Shown here piece after piece: positions 41,896 through 51,072 of a DNA stretch of 64,000 bases. The DNA comes from Oscarella lobularis (taxonomy: Eukaryota > Porifera > Homoscleromorpha > Homosclerophorida > Oscarellidae): assembly GCF_947507565.1 (NCBI RefSeq), contig NC_089184.1, forward strand, positions 310,001-374,000. The letters run 5' to 3'. The translations under genes and the position numbers were made by a program. Positions within the stretch are counted from its first letter, which is position 1, and every line of letters begins with the position of its first letter. The notes under the pieces were generated by a model. That model saw nothing but the letters and a program-made list of their open reading frames with translations. It had not been told where the DNA came from and did no database searches.

Positions 41896-44800
41896 ATGTC
41901 TACCACGTCACCTGCACGAGAATTCGATGGAGTGGTCGCCGTACCACATCGGCAAAGGTACTATACGGCCATATGTGATTGTTTTAGGACATTTACTCTA
42001 GATGGATCGGACGGGAGAGAGCAATACCAAAGCTCGAAGCCTCCCCGAAGCCATCGCTCTCCTACGCGTCGATCCCTCGCTCTAGCCGGTCCCCACGCTT
42101 ACGTGCAGCCTCGCCAGAGCGTCACCGGCATTCGATCGCTACCCATAGCCCCCCTCCAAGGCTCGGGCATGACGCCACGGGACAAGAGCGTCGAGCGACG
42201 CGACGCGAGCACGAAATCGCACGAAGAAGTCGATCCAAGGCAGCGACACCATGAGTTCATACAAAAAAGGCTGTCTTCTACGTCAACGTATACATCGAAT
42301 GCGTATTCGACCGGCAAAGGTTTTAAAAACATGGAGATGTGCCTATCTATTTTTCTAGACTTCTTTAGGTGATAAGGTCGTGTTTGCGGAGTCTCCTTCT
42401 GTTCCGGGAGTTCCGGTTGTCTATCGCTTGCCTGAGGATAAGCAAGAGAATCCTGAGATTTTGAATTTGAGCAGGTGCGGCGGTAGAAAATTTAAATTTG
42501 CTTTTTTTTGAGTCTCTTCCCTTTAGACGTCAGTTGAGTGTTTGTCCGATTTTGGAAGGGGAGATTCAGCTCAAATTGCTCAACTTTCAGCACAACATGA
42601 TAACTCGAATTCAGCATTTGAGTTGTTTGAGAAATTTAATCTTTTTGGATCTTTACGACAATCTAATCGAGGAAATTTCCGGCTTGAGTTCGTTGACGTC
42701 ACTTCGCATATTGTTGCTAGGAAAGAACAGGTTCAATATATCAAATAAATAAAAAGAAACTATTAATTCTCGATTCAGAATTTCAAAAATTTCAAATCTT
42801 GATAAACTCGTAAAACTCGACGTCCTAGATCTCCAAAGCAACAAGGTACACATGATATCTTTAACTTTAAACTCATTTATTTTATAGATTCGTTTTATTG
42901 AAAATCTCGTCCAACTACCTCTATTGCGAATAGTCGATTTATCCGGAAATCAAATCGCGTCCATGGAGAATCTCGCCGGTATGGACTCCTTAGAAGAATT
43001 AAATCTGAATCGAAACGTCATAACGGAAGTCGTAAGTCGCACGTGCCACTTCCTCTAGAGATAAAACGCTATGCACGCGTCTTTTAGTTTGATATCGATA
43101 CTCTTCCAAAAATTAAGAAATTATGCCTGGGTTCTAACCGAATTCAAACGTACGTTCGCAAACCTTTTTTTTGATTTTTTAAAATTATTGTATCATCAGT
43201 TTTGATGCGGTGCGTTGTTTATCTGGCGCTCCATCGACTCTCGTCGAATTGACCCTTGAACCGAATCCACTTTGCGAAGATCCGTCCTATAAGTTTCTAG
43301 TGCTCGAGAGCGTGCGTTCGCTGAAGCTCTTTGACGCGAAGAGAGTCACGGTAGGACAGCACGTGGATTTATTTATTTATTTATTTATTATTTCAAGGAT
43401 GACGAATACCGCGTGGCGTCGATTGTGCTCAAGAAAACCGAAGAGAAAAAGAGAGAAGAGGAACGTATGGACGCTCTCAAGGTAATTTATTAGAAAACGA
43501 ATTAATGTTTCAGACTTGCAGCGTTGGTATTTATATATTAGGAAAGACGACGAGTAGCTATAAGTAATGCCGAACGAAAATGGAAAGCGCAGCAGAGCCG
43601 CGGCGCTTTCTGGTCTAAACCTCGCCGACAGGAAAGACCAAACTCAGGAAAAGGCAGTCAAGGAAACAGGTAAAATATATAAACACAATCCAGACCAAGA
43701 CTTTAGACAAAACTCCGTCTAGTCGCCCTTCAAGCGCTTCAGGCCAACGTCCTCCTCGCCCCGTTACTCAACCGGCTTCTCGTAGCCAGTCCCAAATAGG
43801 AAACCGGTAGGTCTTTTTCTAGGAGGTTGAGGCGACGTTTTAGTGACTTTCTAGTGGCAGTGAGGGTTCTCTTTTTTATTTTACCGAGCTCGAAGGGAAT
43901 CGGCTTTCGTTCTATGGCATCGAGTCGCTTCAGGATTTGGAGAAGAATTGGGGCTCTCAAGCTGTTGCTGGAGTGACGACAATCGCTTTCAATTTCGTTT
44001 ATTTTGACGATATCGCGTCGAATTTGTATAAAATAAGGGCGAGGTTTCCTGGATTAGCGGTAAATATTTCATTACAAGTGTGCGTTTTTACAGGCAATTT
44101 TTTCTGGCTAGAATTTGGTTTTTCAGAATACGGGTCTGGAGAGTTTTCAGCAGCTGAATGCTCTAAATTGCCTTCGCCGACTCGAGAGCATAGTCATAGA
44201 ACCGGAAGGAAATCCCGTCGTGGAATTTCAACTTTGGAAATCGTATCTCCTCTTCCGTCTTTCTCATTTAGGCATAAGACAGATCAACGGCCAAGAGGTA
44301 GTACACATTTATCAATTTATCCTTATTACTGTGTTCTAAGGTAACGGCTAGTGAAGTCGTTAGCGCAGAGAAGCTCTTCGGAAATCTATCTCACATCAGC
44401 ACGGCTAAATTGCCTCAAAGTCGACTCCTATCTTTGCTAAACGACGCACGGTACTAAAACGGTGTTTTAAAGAAGAAACGGCACCGATTTGAACTCTGTA
44501 TACATAGACGAAAGCAAGTTTTGCACGCAGCATCGATTGACGGCGGAAACGACGCCAGTTCCAGGCGCTGGTCATTGATCAGCGCCGAACTGAAACGCAG
44601 GTAAGAATACAGTATAAATACACCTGTATTTGCTATTGATTCTCCTCAGTCACGGCCCATCAGTTGAAGCAATAGGAAAAGCGGGCCTACAGTATCACCA
44701 CTCAGAAACGTCGCAGAAGAAAACCCAGGTACGATATTAATTAAACAACAATCTTTATTGAATCTCCCCCCACCCCACCCCACCCCCAAGACATTCAACG

Positions 44801-44994
44801 AATATTCCGAATTAGCCGAAAAGGCAATAACCAAACTCAAATCCGATTCCCTACTAATCAACAAACTAAGACAACGCTTTGAACAACAATGGCCCCAAAT
44901 GGTCAAAAAGATGACCGATTCGGCGCTGAACGATATGAGAAGCTTACATGCATACATGCAACATAGTCTCAATAGCGTATCTACTATGCACTGA
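41896..44994 (+). CDS. LRRC49: Leucine-rich-repeat protein 49 (tubulin polyglutamylase complex)
   Basis: Spliced, more than ten exons. LRRC49 is a component of the TTLL1 polyglutamylase complex on centriolar satellites and cilia. ATG 41896; the first intron (about 36 bp) is tiny. A Ser/Arg-rich lead is followed by leucine-rich repeats: RQLSVCPILEGEIQLKLLNF, NLIFLDLYDNLIEEISGLSS, NLDKLVKLDVLDLQSNK, LPLLRIVDLSGNQIASMENL, DSLEELNLNRNVITEV and IKKLCLGSNRIQ. Next a helical region (ASIVLKKTEEKKREEERMDA, ISNAERKWKAQQSRGAFW), then a conserved C-terminal part (EGNRLSFYGIESLQDLEKNW, IVIEPEGNPVVEFQLWKSYL, RLSHLGIRQINGQE) and a tail (LRQRFEQQWPQMVKKMTDSA). Stop 44992-44994. The last 11 coding bases overlap the SKA1 stop on the other strand. 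Confidence 0.9.
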
Positions 44995-46038
44995 CTATTA
45001 TTATGTATCTATTGATTCCGCCTCTGCGCGATTCTTTGAGTCGTCCGCAATGACGTAACATCGTCAGAATCGACTTTCCGTTGCTATCCAATTTGAGTTT
45101 TTGCCCCATTTGACGAATGTCGTCGTCCGTGAAAAAGTGCTGGCCCGCCGTATCGTCGTTTTCCGCGTTTCGAAACGATTCGAAGCGTTTCATGGCCTGC
45201 GTGCCCAATTTCGATCTCGGCATCGACATGATTTTGTATTTCTCCTCGAGAATTCGATGCAATTCGTCGACGCCCGTATTCACCTGCTCATACGTCATTC
45301 TCTTCTTGATGTATCTAATAAGAGAGAATGAAAGTTTCCATGGAAACAGAAAATCTTACGTACGTTGGAATCAAGTCAAATTCGTTGATAGTCAGATACG
45401 GGATTTTTGGAATAGTTAACGATTTTTTAGACGTTTTTCTTTTCAATTCGACCACCGCCTCCTTGGCTTCGACACGAGAGGGAGGAGGCTTCGTTCGATG
45501 ATGTCGAGGTGGGCTACCAACGGGTATAGGCAGCCTGGTAATCGATCAATACATATACAGCGCTAATTAGTATTTAATTATTTACTTTGACGGTGTTGTG
45601 TAGACTTTTTGTTTGGGTTTGACTGGCTGCTGAAATCCGGGAAGATGAGTCGGTAGATGGGTGTTCATGTGAGATAATTGCGTTTCGAAGTCGTTCGTCA
45701 TCTCTACTAATGCCTAAGGGGTGAGGATAAGGGACCAGGTCTTCGATTAGTGCGCGTGGCTTACCGCGAGTTTTTTTAGAGATTCTTTGCGTCGAGCGTT
45801 TTGCGCCTCTAATTCGTCCAGGATCTGATGGTTTTCTGCGAGTTCGTCGGCTATTTGTCGCAATTCGTCGCGACATTCGGCGGAATCGGCTAGACGATTT
45901 TCCAAATGCGATCGTTTCTTTGTCTAACGCAAAGGTACGCCTACTTGCGCCTCGAAGAGCAATCAGTTGCTTGATTCGCTCGACTTTTGACGCAAAGTAC
46001 TCTTCCAAAAGTGTCAAATCTCCTTTCGTTTCTTCCAT
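44984..46038 (-). CDS. SKA1: Spindle and kinetochore-associated protein 1
   Basis: Spliced minus-strand gene, about four or five exons. SKA1 belongs to the Ska complex that couples kinetochores to depolymerising microtubules and recruits PP1. The likely start is MEETKGDLTLLEEYFASK (46038), followed by a coiled-coil region. A Pro-rich linker includes SLTIPKIPYLTINEFDLIPT, and the microtubule-binding winged-helix domain follows (RMTYEQVNTGVDELHRILEE, KYKIMSMPRSKLGTQAMKRF, DIRQMGQKLKLDSNGKSILT, MLRHCGRLKESRRGGINRYI). Stop TAG 44986-44984. The C-terminal domain and its closing GG-RY motif fit the family very well. The N-terminal start is adjacent (42 bp) to the start of the INTS14 pseudogene on the other strand. 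An alternative upstream ATG in the same frame lies near 46,081. Confidence 0.85.
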
Positions 46039-46080
46039 GTCAAGCGTTGAGACGTCCCGGACATCACGTGAGTCTACGAC

Positions 46081-46941
46081 CATGCCGACCGTCTTTCTCC
46101 TCGACTGCTCGCTTTCCATGCTCCAAACAACGTCCGTCGACGACGCGGCGACGACACCTAGCCATCGAAGGCCTCCAAACGATCATCCGTCACATGGGCG
46201 CTCACTTCCAAATGGAATTCAGCGCTCTCCTCGCCTTCTCCTCATCCGTCGAGCCTCTCGTCTCGTGGACACGTGACTACACGTCCATCGAATCACGTCT
46301 CGCCGTTCCAATCGCCATGGGCGACCGAACCGACGTAGCGCGAGCAATCCAATTCGCAATCGACTACGTCGTCGCCGAATGGGGCACCGTATCGCCGCCA
46401 TGCCAAATCGTCGTCGTCGCCGATAGCCCATCGATCGACGCGGCTACGGCCGATTTCGCGATTCCTTTTCCATGCAAACTTCACGTTCTCCTTCTCGCTT
46501 CGCCGGACGAAGTCGAATCGATCGACAAAACGAGCGCGCGCCTGTGCAATCCGCTCGGTTCCCTATTCATTCATTGTCCCAATGGCGCGCTTAGTTTCCA
46601 GTCGAGCTCCGATATGTTTCGGCGTCTCGTCGACGCTCATTTCGTTCCGGCGAATTGTGTTGCGGCGCGCTCAAATCAAAAATCTGCCAATTTCCGAGTT
46701 CTCCGCCCCCCCCCCCCCCCCCCCCCGTGCATGTCTCGACATCTCGTACTCGAAATTAAAGTCAATGAGAAGTCGCTTGAGGCTTCGGTTACCGTGGAAA
46801 GCGGTCGAAAGTCAAATCCCTCTTCAGCGACGGAACGCACGGACTCGGAATTAAACAGGAGAGACCAGACAGCAGCGGTCTGATTGGATCAGAGAAAATC
46901 GACTATGGAAAGTCGCCATCATTTCGAATTTTGCTACACGG
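46081..46941 (+). pseudogene. INTS14: INTS14 pseudogene (partial duplicate)
   Basis: Near-identical copy of the first part of the INTS14 gene at 49,403, starting with the same MPTVFLLDCSLSMLQTTSVD. It lacks eight bases (ATACCAGC) after the DDAA codons near 46,147, which shifts the frame. It also lacks about 120 bp between AATCTGCC and AATTTCCGAG near 46,690, where the intact copy has extra coding sequence. A run of 21 C follows at 46,706-46,726, and a further small deletion lies near 46,755. Similarity ends at about 46,941, inside what is codon 330 or so of the intact gene, so the second exon is absent. Divergence is otherwise only a few bases, which suggests a recent duplication. Confidence 0.9.
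46706..46726. repeat. (C)21 homopolymer
   Basis: Twenty-one consecutive C within the INTS14 pseudogene. The intact gene has a short GGCCCCCCA at the matching place, so the run expanded after the duplication or is a sequencing artefact. Confidence 0.9.
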
Positions 46942-47105
46942 ATAGATAGTCCTATACTCTACTATCCGTGGTCAGTATGGAGAGTTTCCGTATACACGTG
47001 TATCGCGCGCAATCAACACATAATAACACAAGCACAGTCACAAGCACACACATACAATCAAAGTTACAGTCACAGAAATAGCGCGCGTTCGTTTTCATTC
47101 AATCC

Positions 47106-48060
47106 TCAGCGGGATGCCGGAGGGGGCGGCAATTTTGGCACAGGTGCAAGCTCCTCTCCACATGCAGACCTGAAGAAATTGAGCTCACTGATCATTCCAA
47201 TTCTGAATATCTGATTGGCAATGTCTCTATCATACCTAAGAAATACCGGTACATCTGATTGATACAAAGCACGCACATATTTTAGCTTTACTTATCAGTA
47301 TGATCATCAACAAAATCTTCCCACGACGTGCTGCCTGGAAGATTGCCTTCAATCCAAAACGAATAAACGTTTGTAGCTGAGATGTCTCCCTCCAGCTGCT
47401 TCCCAAGCCACTCCCACAACATATCGCACGGCAGCATGGCAATGATCATGTAGTAGGGCGGAAAATCGCGCAGAACGCTGTGACCGAAGTCCAAATAATT
47501 TTTTGCCGCCTCGCCGAGATCGATCCCTGCGGGACTATTTATATGCCAATCTTGGAACATGATGTCGGTATATTCTTTGTAGCTCTAATCGAATAGCCTG
47601 ACGTGCCCATTATTATTATTAGATGGCGAAGAAATTACTTCGGCTTTGAGACTCGCAAAGCATTCCAAATCCTTCAGTCCTTCCTTAGCAGCTTTCTGTT
47701 CAAGAATTCTCAAATTTTTCGTGCCTAAACAACAATCATATCATGCAGATTGAGCCTACTCTTCCTCCTCCTCTCCCCCAGCTCCCTGGCTTCCACTCAA
47801 CTGTGCCAACAATAGATGGCATCCTGTACTGTGTATCCTCCGTATTGGGTGGGATCAAGCAGCCCGGTCTTGATGCCTTGGATAAACTTCGTATCAAGAG
47901 CCAGGTTCGCCACGTCGATGTTGGCGTCAAAGAGCTCGTAGGCTAGTTCACCCCCTTTTCCGCCTTTTTTTGGCGCGCGGGCTCTTTTTTTCGCAAGTTT
48001 ATCAAAAACTTTATTTGATCGACGAGCAGTCCAATTTCTGACAGTTTTAGTGGCAGACAT
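47106..48060 (-). CDS. TenA/heme-oxygenase-fold protein, copy 2 (inverted paralogue)
   Basis: Paralogue of the gene at 40,175, on the opposite strand and with the same four-exon structure. Exon 1 starts MSATKTVRNWTARRSNKVFD and ends QDAIYCWH; exon 2 gives TKNLRILEQKAAKEGLKDLE; exon 3 gives DWHINSPAGIDLGEAAKNYL, PPYYMIIAMLPCDMLWEWLG and NVYSFWIEGNLPGSTSWEDF; exon 4 gives RDIANQIFRIGMISELNFFR and stop 47108-47106. Substitutions avoid the core. In the first intron the donor region of copy 1 (GTAGGGTAGGT) is deleted, leaving GTTGAG as the only in-frame donor. Splicing with it restores the frame (Gly becomes Ser), so function is possible but weaker splicing is likely. The homologous block runs from about 46,972 to 48,215, including both flanks. 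Confidence 0.72.
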
Positions 48061-48345
48061 CTTCAGACAGACCAGAAGCTCAGTCAGTCAGACAATGCAA
48101 GGCCTCCGGAATAACTGACATTTTATAGTCAGTAGAGGAAATGATCGGAGATCCGACGGAAAAAAGAGGTCAGAGGTTAAGTCAACTAGTCGAGTAATGA
48201 CGTATTGACGTCACGATGCCGTTTTTAGCTGTATAAAACCAACAAACAAGGCTTCTTTTTCCGCCCAGTCATGTGTGGGTCCTGTGGCCTGGAGCCCTTT
48301 CTCCCTGGGAGCTTGCGGCGGGTCCTTTTCCGCAGTTATCACAAA

Positions 48346-48526
48346 AAAAATACAACCGGCGCCAAGGCGTAAAAGGCTTCAGCATCGTGCGGCTTCGTGC
48401 CGGGCTCGTACGTTAGCGCACAATTAGAGCACAGTCGCTTAAAAATACAACCGGCGCCAAGGCTTCAGCATCGTGCGGCTTCGTGCCGGGCTCGTACGTT
48501 AGCGCACAATTAGAGCACAGTCGCTT
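48346..48526. repeat. Tandem repeat, two copies of 95 and 86 bp
   Basis: Copy 1 at 48,346-48,440 and copy 2 at 48,441-48,526 begin with AAAAATACAACCGGCGCCAA and end with AGCACAGTCGCTT. They differ mainly by nine extra bases (GTAAAAGGC) in copy 1. No protein reading was found that uses both copies convincingly. Confidence 0.85.
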
Positions 48527-49060
48527 GTCTTGTGATCGCCAACGGCTCCGCAGATCGTGCATGCCGACCCCTCCGGGGACAGCAGCACAAGCGACCTGAA
48601 AACCGATCAGCTTGTACGTCCGTTTCTCGCTGGTGCCAATTAAGGCGCGTTGTGGCAAAAATCTTGGCTCGAGAATACGAGAGCGGTGGCTTCTCCCGGG
48701 CCGTCGCATTATTCATCTAATAAGGCTGGTCGTTCGAATGGCGGAGAAATATCGTTTCGGCCGGATGGCTCAACTACGACTCGGACGCGTTCTTCCGTCA
48801 AAAAAACAGTGACGGAGCCACCGCAGTTTTCTTGGACAAGCCAATTACTAGACAGTGATCTTAATTTTCACGTCGTTCGTGCTGCTGTCTCCGGCGCACG
48901 ATCTGCCGCGGGAGCCGGCGGCGATCACAAGCTGGTTGAATTTTTGTGCGATAAGTGCGGAAACGTCGCAGCCGCTAACCCCCCCCCCCCCCCCAGGGAC
49001 AAACGGCCCTAGGCCACAGTAGGACTCGCGCGTGACTGGGCGGGAAATGAAGCATTGTCT
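48527..49060. other. Stretch with open frames but no recognised gene
   Basis: An open frame on + (48,650-49,012) reads plausible protein sequence (SVKKTVTEPPQFSWTSQLLD, VVRAAVSGARSAAGAGGDHK, FLCDKCGNVAAANP) and runs through a 17-C homopolymer at 48,978-48,994. The homopolymer followed by AG could equally be an intron acceptor. No family is recognised. It may be an exon of an unknown gene or chance. Confidence 0.25.
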
Positions 49061-49079
49061 GTTGATTTTCTAAAGCTAA

Positions 49080-49145
49080 AACTAGATCGATTGTCTGAGC
49101 TTCTGGTCTGAAGATGTCTGCCACTAGAGCTGTCAGAAAATTGGA
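49080..49145 (+). pseudogene. 5' fragment of a third TenA-like copy
   Basis: The sequence CTTCTGGTCTGAAG followed by an ATG and the codons for MSATRAVRK matches the start of copies 1 and 2, including the untranslated bases before the ATG. Similarity is lost after about 49,145, so only the promoter-proximal end and about ten codons remain. It lies just upstream of the intact INTS14 gene. Confidence 0.8.
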
Positions 49146-49154
49146 TAGCCTCGA

Positions 49155-49215
49155 GTCTCCAGACCCTCTCCAGCGCGCGTTACAGGGGCTGGCGCTGGAC
49201 GAGAGGTCTGGATTC
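49155..49215. repeat. Imperfect inverted repeat (hairpin)
   Basis: Left arm CCAGACCCTCTCCAGCGC pairs with right arm GCGCTGGACGAGAGGTCTGG across a short loop. A further partial copy of the left arm (CAGACCCTCTTCAGCGCC) lies at about 49,309-49,326. This resembles the terminal inverted repeat of a small non-autonomous element, but I cannot define element ends. Confidence 0.5.
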
Positions 49216-49402
49216 ACTCTGTACAAAACCGTCTGTACGGGTACTAATCTTCGAATCGACACCAGAACGGTTGCTCGATCGCTGATTCGCTAAGTGAGTT
49301 ATGACGCAGACCCTCTTCAGCGCCAGATTTAATCTTTAATCTTTTCTCTAGTATACGGGAGCTCTCCACACTTAATCAACGAGCAGAGAGTCCCGTACAA
49401 CC

Positions 49403-51039
49403 ATGCCGACCGTCTTTCTCCTCGACTGCTCGCTTTCCATGCTCCAAACGACGTCCGTCGACGACGCGGCATACCAGCGACGACACCTAGCCATCGAAGG
49501 CCTCCAAACGATCATCCGTCACATGGGCGCTCACTTCCAAATGGAATTCAGCGCTCTCCTCGCCTTCTCCTCATCCGTCGAGCCTCTCATCTCGTGGACA
49601 CGTGACTACACGTCCATCGAATCACGCCTCGCCGTTCCAATCGCCATGGGCGACCGAACCGACGTAGCGCGAGCAATCCAATTCGCAATCGACTACGTCG
49701 TCGCCGAATGGGGCACCGTATCGCCGCCATGCCAAATCGTCGTCGTCACCGATAGCCCATCGATCGACGCGGCTACGGCCGATTTCGCGATTCCTTTTCC
49801 ATGCAAACTTCACGTTCTCCTTCTCGCTTCGCCGGACGAAGTCGAATCGATCGATAAAACGAGCGCGCGCCTTTGCAATCCGCTCGGTTCCCTATTCATT
49901 CATTGTCCCAATGGCGCGCTTAGTTTCCAGTCGAGCTCCGATATGTTTCGGCGTCTCGTCGACGCTCATTTCGTTCCGTTTTCCGGCGAATTGTGTTGCG
50001 GCGCGCTCAAATCAAAAATCTGCCTAATTCCCCCGCCAATTAAATTTCGACCCGGCACGTGGCGAGATCAGTACTCATGCGCGATTTCTTCAAACAAGGA
50101 CACCGACGAATTTCCTCAAAAAATAGAAATTTGCGGTTTTTTGCCAATTTCCGAGTTTTCCGGCCCCCCATGCATGTCGCGACATCTCGTACTCGACGAT
50201 CCGTCATTGGCTCAACGAATTAAAGTCGACGAGAAGCCGCTCGAGACTACGGTTGCCATGGAAAGCGGTCGAAAGTCAAATCCCTCTTCGGCGAACGTGG
50301 GCGGAACGCGCGGACTCGGAATTAAACAGGAGAGACCGGACAGCAGCGGTCTGATTGGATCGGAGAAAATCGACTATGGAAAGTCGCCATCGTTTCGAAT
50401 TTTGCTACACGGTAGTCTAAAAGTCGAAAATATGGCAGCATTGGCAAAACTAGGGTAAGAAGAAATAAATATTTATATTATATGAGAGGGGGACGTCTAG
50501 TTTTTTCTCCTAATCCCCCCCCCCCCCCCCCCCCCAGAGAGGGTTGGTTTGGCGTTTTGTATTCGGCAGCGGATACGCGAAAGAAAGCGAATTTGATGCT
50601 GAGCGTTTTCCCGCCCAATGCAACAATCTCGTGGCTGGGCGATTTAAATCAATTGGGTTGTATTTCCGCTGAGCCGACAGTGGCGACGGCGACGGCGAAA
50701 CCGTTTCCCGTGCAAGAAGAATATTGTCTCAGCTATCACGCGGATCCCGGCGTCACGTGGATTCGGCAACAGGTGCTGCAATTGGACGTGCAGAAAGTGC
50801 TAAGGTACGCGCGAAAGCTTCCCGACAAACAGCAGGCGTTTTTCAAGGACGTCAACAAGTTGAGACGCTCGGCTTTGAGCTACGGCTTCTCCGACTTGTT
50901 GACGTCGATAGGGAATCAACTTAGGCAAGATGCCGAGTCGATTCGGCATAGTCACGCCGCCGAATCGGCTCTGTTGATTCACGTGGCGAAACAACTTAAA
51001 ACGAATCGCGATCCCGCGTGCGAAATAGGCCCGCCTTGA
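49403..51039 (+). CDS. INTS14: Integrator complex subunit 14
   Basis: Two exons (49,403 to about 50,456; about 50,538 to 51,039). INTS14 (VWA9) is a VWA/MIDAS scaffold of the Integrator complex that binds INTS10 and INTS13. The N-terminal VWA domain reads MPTVFLLDCSLSMLQTTSVD with a DCSLS MIDAS-like motif, then QRRHLAIEGLQTIIRHMGAH, WGTVSPPCQIVVVTDSPSID and PFPCKLHVLLLASPDE. The beta-barrel part has CMSRHLVLDDPSLAQRIK and FRILLHGSLKVENMAALAKL. Exon 2 adds GWFGVLYSAADTRKKANLML, then the C-terminal helices (VQKVLRYARKLPDKQQAFFK, DVNKLRRSALSYGFSDLLTS) and stop 51037-51039. The intron (about 82 bp) ends in a 21-C tract directly before AG. The exon 1 sequence has a decayed copy at 46,081. Confidence 0.93.
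50515..50535. repeat. (C)21 polypyrimidine tract before the INTS14 acceptor
   Basis: Twenty-one C run straight into the AG acceptor of the only INTS14 intron. It would serve as the polypyrimidine tract. Confidence 0.85.
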
Positions 51040-51072
51040 TTAATTAATTAATTCTATTGTTTAATCGAATAA

